Positions 1 through 4,886 of a DNA stretch of 6,081 nucleotides are shown here, in pieces; the first letter of the stretch is position 1, and every line of letters starts with the position of its first letter. Position numbers and translations under genes: made by a program. The notes under the pieces are model-generated. The model ran no database searches. It was given only the letters and a program-made list of their open reading frames with translations, and was not told the origin of the DNA. The stretch comes from Streptosporangiaceae bacterium (GTDB lineage: Bacteria > Actinomycetota > Actinomycetes > Streptosporangiales > Streptosporangiaceae). The stretch covers positions 1-6,081 of the forward strand of contig JASIBM010000529.1 in the NCBI GenBank assembly GCA_030045175.1, given 5' to 3'.

Positions 1-36
1 TATAACCGCAGCGTGGGGCCCTTGCTGGGGTTCCGG

Positions 37-80
37 GCACCCGCCCGCCGCCCGATGAGCCGCGGGCCGGCGGGCGGTGC
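37..80. terminator. Long GC-rich hairpin, possible U-less terminator
   Basis: Bases 37-50 pair with 68-80 (13 pairs, single bulged C at 42). Four more pairs (51-54 with 63-66) lead to an 8-base loop at 55-62. The stem begins 40 bases past the stop codon of the minus-strand reductase gene, where a terminator for it would be expected. Neither strand has a T-run after the stem, so it would have to be the U-less hairpin type often proposed for actinobacteria. It could equally serve a plus-strand or convergent gene to the left of the window. A 12-base self-complementary GGCCGGCCGGCC (98-109) lies between it and the stop codon. The pairing is directly visible; the terminator role is inferred. Confidence 0.5.
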
Positions 81-119
81 GGGGGCTGGGACGAACAGGC
101 CGGCCGGCCACAGCGTGGG

Positions 120-548
120 CTACGCCCGCTTAAGCTCGAGCACAGGAATGGTGCGGACTCCAGCAGTTTGGCGTGCGTATCCGGCGAAGCCTGGGTAGCG
201 CCGCGCTTGCTCGGCGTAAATGCGGTCGCGCTCAGCGCCGGTCAGTTCTCGGACGGTCACCTTGTATGTCTCGGTGCCGAGTTCGACGCTGCCGTCACCG
301 GCGGCGGTCAAGTTGTGGTACCAGTCCGGGTTGGTGGGTGCTCCGGCCTTGGTTGCGAAGACGTAGATGATGTCCGCCTCGGTGTCGTGCGGGAGGTACA
401 TCATCGGGCTGACGTACTCCCGCCCGCTCTTGCGGCCGCGGTGATGCACCAGGGTCATCGGAGCGCCCTCGAAGTTCCCGCCAACCCTGCCTTCGTTCGC
501 CCGGAACTCCGCGATGATCTTCGCGTTCCAGTCGAGCGTTTCGCTCAT
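120..548 (-). CDS. F420H2-dependent nitroreductase/quinone reductase-like protein (DDN family)
   Basis: The 142-residue product matches the deazaflavin-dependent nitroreductase family (TIGR00026-like), small split-barrel proteins that bind the reduced cofactor F420 and reduce quinones or nitro compounds in the cytosol or at the membrane. Family hallmarks are visible in order: HHRGRKSGREYVSPMMYL (35-52), FATKAGAPTNPDWYHNL (64-80, the strongest signature) and FAGYARQTAGVRTIPVLEL (121-139). The length is typical. I chose the ATG at 548 because AGGAG lies six bases upstream and homology begins there; the frame stays open to 773, but that extension runs across the divergent promoter and into the MarR gene. 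The gene is divergent from a MarR regulator with about 150 bases between the two starts, so it is probably the regulator's target. The real substrate cannot be told from sequence. Family assignment is strong; physiological role is inferred. Confidence 0.9.
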   Translation of the reverse strand: MSETLDWNAKIIAEFRANEGRVGGNFEGAPMTLVHHRGRKSGREYVSPMMYLPHDTEADIIYVFATKAGAPTNPDWYHNLTAAGDGSVELGTETYKVTVRELTGAERDRIYAEQARRYPGFAGYARQTAGVRTIPVLELKRA

Positions 549-660
549 GTCGAGCTCCTGTCGTTCAGTAACGGGTTTGGGATGCTCCCGACGGTAGCTG
601 CTGCCCTGCTTGCCGGGCGCCGTGGGTTGCTGAGGTCCGGGCCATAACCATGGGGACGCC

Positions 661-690
661 TTGCCGATCGTTGATCCGATATCGTAATAT
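661..690 (+). promoter_or_regulatory. Probable leaderless promoter of the MarR gene
   Basis: TAATAT at 685-690 is a good actinobacterial -10 box and TTGCCG at 661-666 a partial -35, 18 bases apart. The -10 ends only eight bases before the ATG at 699, and there is no Shine-Dalgarno sequence, so transcription probably starts at or next to the A of the start codon. Leaderless transcripts are common in actinobacteria. The hexamers and spacing are seen; the activity is inferred. Confidence 0.55.
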
Positions 691-691
691 C
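678..691. promoter_or_regulatory. Inverted repeat GATAT-N4-ATATC, candidate MarR operator
   Basis: Perfect 5-base arms (678-682 and 687-691) flank CGTA. The repeat lies over the proposed -10 box of the MarR gene and in the control region of the divergent reductase gene, the usual place for an autorepressor site. MarR dimers bind short, AT-rich, imperfect palindromes, and this AT-rich island stands out in otherwise GC-rich DNA. No binding data are available. Confidence 0.5.
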
Positions 692-698
692 CGAAACC

Positions 699-1133
699 AT
701 GAAGTCCGAGCTCGTTCCATCCGGGCCGTCCGCGCTGCTGGCCCTGCAGCGCGCGACCCACGCCACCTTGCACCTGATCGCCGCCGAGCTCGCCGGCCTT
801 GACCTGACCGCCTCCGAGATCAACGCCCTGGCCAACCTCGCCGACGGGCAGGCCCGCACCGTCTCACAGCTCGGCGCCGCGACCGGCACCCGCCCCACCA
901 CGCTGACCAGCGTGCTGGACCGGCTGGCACGACGCGGCCACATCACCCGCGGCACCCGCCCCAAAGACCGCCGCAGCGTGGTTATCGAGCTCACTGACTC
1001 TGGGCGCGCGGCGGCCGCCCTGATCGAGCAAACGCTGAGCGATCTTGAGCACCGCGCGCTTGATGGCCTGCCTGCGGAAGCGGTCGCCGGCTTCCACGTC
1101 GTCCTGGACGCGCTGACCAGGCAGGGGACATGA
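699..1133 (+). CDS. MarR-family transcriptional regulator
   Basis: The 144-residue protein has the MarR winged-helix layout. An N-terminal dimerisation helix is followed by TASEINALANL (37-47), the helix-turn-helix TVSQLGAATGTRPTTLTSVLDRLARRGHI split over about 54-82, and the wing RPKDRRSVVIELTDSG (87-102) with the conserved D-R-R. A C-terminal dimerisation helix follows. Such proteins are cytosolic dimers that usually repress a divergent gene and let go on binding a phenolic or other small ligand or on cysteine oxidation. This protein contains no cysteine, so ligand binding is the likelier trigger. The ATG at 699 lacks a ribosome-binding site and fits a leaderless transcript. The neighbouring reductase is the obvious target, together with the gene itself. 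Its stop overlaps the next start as ATGA, implying translational coupling. The ligand is unknown. Confidence 0.93.
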   Translation: MKSELVPSGPSALLALQRATHATLHLIAAELAGLDLTASEINALANLADGQARTVSQLGAATGTRPTTLTSVLDRLARRGHITRGTRPKDRRSVVIELTDSGRAAAALIEQTLSDLEHRALDGLPAEAVAGFHVVLDALTRQGT

Positions 1134-1597
1134 CCGCGCACGGCCACGGCGCGAACGAGCAGCCCTCGCCGTTCGCCGAGCTGATGGCAGAGGTGATGTC
1201 CGGCGCGGAGCGGTTCGGGCATCGCCAGCACGTCCACCTGACCTGGCTGGCCGTCCGCCGGTACGGAACCACGCGGGCAGTGCGCCTGGTCAGCGACGGC
1301 ATCCAGCGCACCGCCCGCTACGCGGGCGCCCCGCAGAAGTACCACGTCACCGTCAGCCGGGCCTGGGTCGAGCTAGTCGGCCACCACGTGGCGCACTCGG
1401 ACGCCGCCAGCTTCGACGCCTTCGCCGGCCAGCACCCAGCGCTGCTCGACAAGAAGCTGCTGACCCGCTTCTACCGGCCCGCGACGCTGGCAAGCGCCCC
1501 AGCTCGGACCGGCTGGGTCGAGCCCGACCTCGCGCCCTTCCCCTGGCAGCAAGCCGACCGCAGGCGAGCGGCCTGGCTGGCTCACTGGTCGACGTAG
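1130..1597 (+). CDS. Conserved small protein of unknown function with FxHRxH and KYHxT motifs
   Basis: A 155-residue protein starting at the ATG that overlaps the MarR stop (ATGA, 1130-1133); AGGGG just upstream can serve as its ribosome-binding site. I recognise the general pattern of a widespread uncharacterised bacterial family: FGHRQHVHLTWL (29-40), QKYHVTVSRAWVELV (69-83), and LLTRFYRPATL...ARTGWVEPDLAPFP near the C-terminus (110-138). The repeated histidines (H31, H34, H36, H72) at conserved places could bind a metal or form an active site, but no function is established to my knowledge. It has no signal peptide or membrane segment, so it is probably cytosolic. Coupling to MarR suggests it belongs to the same regulated response as the divergent reductase. 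Its last 16 bases overlap the 3' end of the convergent methyltransferase-like gene. Confidence 0.85.
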   Translation: MTAHGHGANEQPSPFAELMAEVMSGAERFGHRQHVHLTWLAVRRYGTTRAVRLVSDGIQRTARYAGAPQKYHVTVSRAWVELVGHHVAHSDAASFDAFAGQHPALLDKKLLTRFYRPATLASAPARTGWVEPDLAPFPWQQADRRRAAWLAHWST

Positions 1598-3054
1598 TCT
1601 TCGTCTCCTGAGTCCTCGTCGCCTGGGCCGCTTGGCTCGTCGTAGTCGACCTCCATGCCCTGGCCGTCAAAGTATTCCTGGTTGTTCACGTTGTATCCGT
1701 CGTCGCCGCCAGCGGCCTGCCAGCGGGCCCTGATGATGGCCGGCAGCCCGCTGAAGTCCACGTTCGCGCCTGGCAGGATGGCGAGCTGGTAGGCCTCGCT
1801 CTTGGTCGACGGCGACCGGTAGGTGTAGATGAAGTGCCGCTTGTCGGCGTCGGCGATGCCGGTGAGCAGCTTGCGGTAGGCGAGGACCAGGCCTGGGTTG
1901 GCGAAGTTGCACAAGATGACGGTGGTGCCCCGGTCGGTCAGCCGCTTCGCCTCGTCGACGATCCTGCTCTGCAGCGCCGCGCCGTCATCCCCGGTGCCGT
2001 ACGTGTTCGCGGTCACCGAGTCGAACGTCTCTGGCCGGTCGGGCACGACGGTGGGGACGGTGTAGGCGAATTTCGGGAACGGGCAGTCCATCACGACGAT
2101 GTCGCTGGGCTGGGCCAGCGCCGTGGTTTGCGCGAAGTCCCTGCAGGCGTAGCTGAAGCTGGTGCCTCGCAGCGTGGCAAGCACGGCCGTGATGGCCTGG
2201 CCCTCGCGGCGGCGCACCTTTGCCCGGTCCAGCTTGGCGTTGACGGTCGCGTTCACGCCGGTCGCGTTCAGCGAGCTGCCGTGCAGGCACCGGTTGACCA
2301 GCCAGATGTACATCACCGCGGCTTCGTGCAGCTCGCCGACGTTGTACTTGTTGGCCAGCCGGTCCCGGCCGTGATCGTTGAGCTCGGTGACGACGGCGCC
2401 GAACTGGCCGGCGAAGCTGTCCATGCTCGTCGCCGATCCCAGGTAATCCGGCACCGCGCTGTCCTTGTAGTCCAGGATGAACTGGTAGGCGGCGATCAGA
2501 TACGGGTTGAGATCACCCGCGATGACCTTGCAGAACAGGGGCACGCCTTCGTTGAGTGCCGGTCCCCACGTGCAGGCGTGCAGGAAGATCTGCCCGGACC
2601 CGACGAACGGCTCTATGAGCGCTGGGAATTTCCCGCCGTTGGCCTTGAACTTGGCCTGCGCCACGCACGCGATCACGAGCTGGGTGAAGTGCGTGCGGTT
2701 GTGCTTGTTGCCTGTGTAGGGGCTCAGCCAGGCGAACCTGCCAGGGTCGGGCACCATGATGTTGGTGAACTTGCCGACGAAGGTGGTGTTCTGCCGGATG
2801 AAGGCCTGGTAGGACTTCCCGACGACGCCGGTGAAGTAGTTGAAGGAATCTGGCGCTGCGACCGTTCCCTGCCGCTTCGGCCGATACTGCGGCCGCGCGA
2901 TCCCGCGCACCACGAGGCCGCCATCGCGGCCCACCGTGAATCCGGTGTCCGCCTGGCCCGCGACCATGGTGCCCAGGCCGCACACGGCGCATAACGGCGC
3001 CGGCGCCTTGGCGTAGACCTTCTCGAAACCGCAGTGGTCGCAGTGGTAGAACAT
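1582..3054 (-). CDS. Zinc-ribbon protein related to D12-class (Dam-like) DNA adenine methyltransferases
   Basis: The 490-residue product starts at ATG 3054, with a strong GGGAGGA site five bases upstream; a longer frame to 3099 lacks this. Residues 5-25 form a zinc ribbon (CDHC...CAVC). The D12-class order follows: YTGNK (113-117, equivalent to the xGGK motif), IEPFVGSGQIFL (147-158, AdoMet motif I), AGDLNPYLI (179-187), YIWLVNRCLHG (249-259, like the YLNRxCFNG signature), VVMDCPFP (320-327, motif IV) and VILCNF (379-384, like VLLSN). Known D12 enzymes transfer methyl from AdoMet to N6 of adenine in DNA. Here motif IV reads DCPF rather than DPPY, so activity or target may differ. The tail (about 468-489) is rich in D and E. 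No restriction endonuclease is nearby, so it would be an orphan enzyme. Family placement is fairly firm; substrate is unknown. Confidence 0.82.
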   Translation of the reverse strand: MFYHCDHCGFEKVYAKAPAPLCAVCGLGTMVAGQADTGFTVGRDGGLVVRGIARPQYRPKRQGTVAAPDSFNYFTGVVGKSYQAFIRQNTTFVGKFTNIMVPDPGRFAWLSPYTGNKHNRTHFTQLVIACVAQAKFKANGGKFPALIEPFVGSGQIFLHACTWGPALNEGVPLFCKVIAGDLNPYLIAAYQFILDYKDSAVPDYLGSATSMDSFAGQFGAVVTELNDHGRDRLANKYNVGELHEAAVMYIWLVNRCLHGSSLNATGVNATVNAKLDRAKVRRREGQAITAVLATLRGTSFSYACRDFAQTTALAQPSDIVVMDCPFPKFAYTVPTVVPDRPETFDSVTANTYGTGDDGAALQSRIVDEAKRLTDRGTTVILCNFANPGLVLAYRKLLTGIADADKRHFIYTYRSPSTKSEAYQLAILPGANVDFSGLPAIIRARWQAAGGDDGYNVNNQEYFDGQGMEVDYDEPSGPGDEDSGDEDYVDQ

Positions 3055-3190
3055 GGATTCCTCCCGGCGCTCGCCCGGCGAACGGGTACATCCAGCCACG
3101 TGCGGCCAGCCACGCCGCTCAGCGGCCCGTCCACGACGTTACCCCTCATGCGCGTGCCCGATCCAGATGCCTGACCCGACGCCGGGCCGC
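3055..3190. promoter_or_regulatory. Intergenic region upstream of the methyltransferase-like gene
   Basis: This 136-base gap between the DUF4253 stop and the methyltransferase start is long enough for a promoter, so the two genes need not share one transcript. It holds a 13-base inverted repeat, GCCGCT-C-AGCGGC, at 3114-3126, which could be a small hairpin or a regulator site. A direct repeat of CCCGGCG, spaced by CTCG, at 3063-3080 adjoins the ribosome-binding site. I see no convincing -35/-10 pair. Confidence 0.35.
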
Positions 3191-3940
3191 CTAATCCCAC
3201 CAGAAGCCCCACGTGGAGTCGCCTTGGATGGAGTCGGCGTAGTCGCTGATGCTGCCCGCGCCTTGCAAGATGATGTCGGGGCAGAACGCGAAGTGCTCGG
3301 CGGCGATCGCGAGCGCTTCGTCCCTGGTTCGGGGTGCTGCGGCGACGGTGAGGATTAGCACGTCGAGGGACAGGCCGATAACCCGAGCGCCGAAGCGTTC
3401 CTGCCAGTCGCTGACTACGGAGGCGAACAGGCCGGTGTCATTGTCGAGGTTGAGTGGTCCAGTCCACGGCAGCGCTGTCAGCGCCCTGGCCCCGTCAGGC
3501 GCGGGGATCAGCGCTAGCGCGGACTTGCTGCTGACGAGCGTGTCGGCGCCGGTGATCGCGACGGCTTCCGGGTCGGCGGAGAGCGGGATCGGCGGGCACA
3601 GGCCGGGCCAGCGGCGGCCATGCGGCGCTAGCCACTCACTGACGTTCTCATCGTCATCGGGCACGGACTTGGCCCACAGCTCCCGCAGGACGTGCTGTGA
3701 GCGGCGGGCATCGGCGGCGGTGGTCTCCAGGTCGCACAGGCTCAGTACGTCGCTGCCGTTGTCCTGATCGAGGAGCATGACCGGCCAGAGGCCTGTCTCA
3801 GCGTGCCTTGCTCGCCAGCGGGCCCAGTCCCCGCGCCCGGCCGGCTGGGAGGAGATCCAGTAGGCGGGCTCGGTGCCGCCGTCGCGCTTGACGAGCCTGC
3901 CGGCGGGAAGGTCTGCCGGCAAGTTGGCATACCAGGACAT
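3191..3940 (-). CDS. DUF4253 domain protein
   Basis: A 249-residue protein whose C-terminal half matches DUF4253. SDWQERFGARVIGLSLDVL (177-195) is followed by PRTRDEALAIAAEHFAFCPD (203-222), then ILQG (224-227) and the terminal WGFWWD (244-249); the HFAFCPD and FWWD ends are the hallmark. The N-terminal half has the family's TGLWPVMLL (49-57) and a WPGLCPP (111-117) segment. Function is unknown in this family; I see no catalytic motif, signal peptide or membrane segment, so it is probably cytosolic. I chose ATG 3940 over TTG 3949 because the TTG lies inside a likely -10 box (TATATT) placed seven bases before the ATG, which fits a leaderless message. It lies between a FVDDPR-domain hypothetical gene and a methyltransferase-like gene on the same strand; no shared job can be deduced. 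Confidence 0.87.
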   Translation of the reverse strand: MSWYANLPADLPAGRLVKRDGGTEPAYWISSQPAGRGDWARWRARHAETGLWPVMLLDQDNGSDVLSLCDLETTAADARRSQHVLRELWAKSVPDDDENVSEWLAPHGRRWPGLCPPIPLSADPEAVAITGADTLVSSKSALALIPAPDGARALTALPWTGPLNLDNDTGLFASVVSDWQERFGARVIGLSLDVLILTVAAAPRTRDEALAIAAEHFAFCPDIILQGAGSISDYADSIQGDSTWGFWWD

Positions 3941-3947
3941 GAGAGGC

Positions 3948-3953
3948 AATATA
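3948..3953 (-). promoter_or_regulatory. Likely -10 box of a leaderless promoter for the DUF4253 gene
   Basis: On the minus strand this reads TATATT, with seven bases to the ATG at 3940, so the transcript would begin at or next to the start codon. There is no Shine-Dalgarno sequence, in agreement. The -35 region about 17 bases upstream (GCGGTT) is weak. The box sits in the 46-base gap after the preceding gene's stop, which argues that DUF4253 can be transcribed on its own. Confidence 0.45.
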
Positions 3954-3986
3954 CCGAGGCTGATGCGGCGAACCGCGCGGTTGTCG

Positions 3987-4571
3987 TTACCGTCGTTGAT
4001 CTTGGCTGGATGACTCCTCGCCGAGCGGCGGTTGCGCGCGAGGCGCGCTGCGGTGCGGCATGACCTGCCGCCTTCCGGCCGCGTCGAACCGTCCGCCGAT
4101 CACCTCGTGCCGCTCCGTCTCAACGTCGTCCCGGGCCGGCATCCCGCGATGACCCACCCTAAGCGCATCAGTGCTCGCGGTGAGTTGCTTGCTTATGTCG
4201 CGGTAGGTCGCGGCCACCTGGCGCAAGTCCTCGGTAGCGGACGTGCGGTCTTCGGGCGGGGCATTCAGCATGCTCTTGCGCCGCTGGTCAAGTACTGCGA
4301 CGAAGGCCGACACGTCGCTCACGACCAAGTCGGTCGCCGCCAGGACGGACCCTCGCGGGTCGTCTACGAAGTTCGCCAGAACATCGTGCCAGCGCTGATC
4401 ATGCGTCGCAGCCGCGCCAGAGACCGTGTCGTCGGCTGGGATCTCAGCGATGACGCTCGTCGGCTCCATGTCATCGGCGGAGACGACCTGGATGTCTGGC
4501 GCTTCCACCTGCTCGTCAGTCTCGGTTGACTCCCATCGCTGGTCGTCATGTGTGTGGTGCTCTGTTGACAT
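3987..4571 (-). CDS. Acidic hypothetical protein with actinobacterial FVDDPRxSV domain
   Basis: A 194-residue protein starting at ATG 4571, with AGGAG five bases upstream. The first 55 residues are acidic, low in complexity and probably disordered. Residues about 60-130 resemble a helical domain often found at the end of actinomycete hypothetical proteins: RWHDVLANFVDDPRGSV (60-76), a helix continuing to LDQRR (94-98), then STE/LR-like SATEDLRQVAATYRDISKQL (111-130). From memory, relatives usually finish soon after this point; here about 64 further residues rich in R, P, S and Q follow, without recognisable structure. They may be a true tail or the product of a late frameshift. No membrane segment, signal peptide or catalytic motif is visible. 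It lies 46 bases upstream of the DUF4253 start on the same strand. Function is unknown. Confidence 0.75.
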   Translation of the reverse strand: MSTEHHTHDDQRWESTETDEQVEAPDIQVVSADDMEPTSVIAEIPADDTVSGAAATHDQRWHDVLANFVDDPRGSVLAATDLVVSDVSAFVAVLDQRRKSMLNAPPEDRTSATEDLRQVAATYRDISKQLTASTDALRVGHRGMPARDDVETERHEVIGGRFDAAGRRQVMPHRSAPRAQPPLGEESSSQDQRR

Positions 4572-4886
4572 CGTGGCTCCTGTTCTGGTGGGCCGCCTGC
4601 GGTGTGCCGACTCGTTCGCGATGCGTACCCCAGAAGGGCAGACCTACTCGGCTCGCGAAGCAGCCCGGCACGCGCGGCTGCCGCGTCCCAGGGACCATCT
4701 CCTGACGGCGCTGGCTCGCGATCACGCGCTTCGGCTAAGGCGCTGGACAGGTAGGACACCTGCGCAAAGACGTTGAACAGCATGTCCTTGGTACGGCTCG
4801 GTGAGATCAACAAGATCATGATGCCATCGGGCACGCAGCCCCCGCTGCCCGGCCCCAGGCAAAGCCGATGGTGCGGCGAGGCGGTC
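4572..4886. other. 315-base stretch between phosphatase and hypothetical gene
   Basis: No complete gene can be defended here. It should hold the promoter for the gene starting at 4571, but I found no clear -35/-10 pair, only its AGGAG site (4577-4581). A weak 5-base stem (CGCGG-CTG-CCGCG, 4673-4685) is present. The right third (about 4740-4834) has one minus-strand frame with codon use like a real gene, listed separately. On the plus strand I see nothing convincing. Confidence 0.5.
4740..4834 (-). pseudogene. Coding-like fragment, possible gene remnant or very small gene
   Basis: In one minus-strand frame, starting at GTG 4834 or ATG 4819, the first 30 codons end in G or C 26 times and give a sensible amphipathic peptide (MILLISPSRTKDMLFN, then VFAQVSYLSSALAEARD). 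After about codon 40 the bias falls away, and the frame then runs on, overlapping the start of the 194-residue gene out of frame until a stop at 4364. No ribosome-binding site precedes either start. I do not recognise the peptide. It could be the remains of a decayed gene, a short real gene with a wrong end, or chance in GC-rich DNA. Confidence 0.22.

Larger units (their letters stand above)
549..698. promoter_or_regulatory. Divergent intergenic region between reductase and MarR genes
   Basis: This 150-base region separates two divergent starts. Its right end carries the leaderless MarR promoter and an AT-rich inverted repeat. On the minus strand a TACGAT hexamer (bases 681-686) inside the same repeat could be the -10 of the reductase promoter, which would give a leader of about 125 bases. 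The matching -35 is poor, so this is tentative. An AGGAG ribosome-binding site for the reductase ends six bases before its ATG. I see no strong hairpin or riboswitch-like structure in the rest of the region. Confidence 0.5.

Noticed and set aside
98..109. Self-complementary GGCCGGCCGGCC
   Set aside because: A tandem of GGCC units expected now and then in such GC-rich DNA; too short and without a loop to call a functional element.
549..773. N-terminal extension of the reductase frame to 773
   Set aside because: It would read through the divergent promoter and MarR start; homology and an AGGAG site both support the start at 548.
545..1345. A 266-residue minus-strand open frame over the MarR gene
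   Set aside because: It is antisense to a well-recognised MarR protein and to the start of the coupled gene, is low in complexity, and has no family match that I can recognise.
1834..2994. A 386-residue open frame on the plus strand, opposite the methyltransferase-like gene
   Set aside because: Its composition (rich in V, R, G, D with no domain) is that of an antisense shadow in GC-rich DNA, whereas the minus strand has clear methyltransferase motifs and a strong ribosome-binding site.
3055..3099. Fifteen-residue upstream extension of the methyltransferase-like protein
   Set aside because: The GGGAGGA site five bases before ATG 3054 would lie inside the extension, and the zinc ribbon starts directly after the downstream methionine.
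4426..4776. A 116-residue plus-strand frame over the start of the 194-residue gene
   Set aside because: Its first part is antisense to a gene with a good ribosome-binding site and recognisable domain; the rest is arginine-rich and unrecognised.
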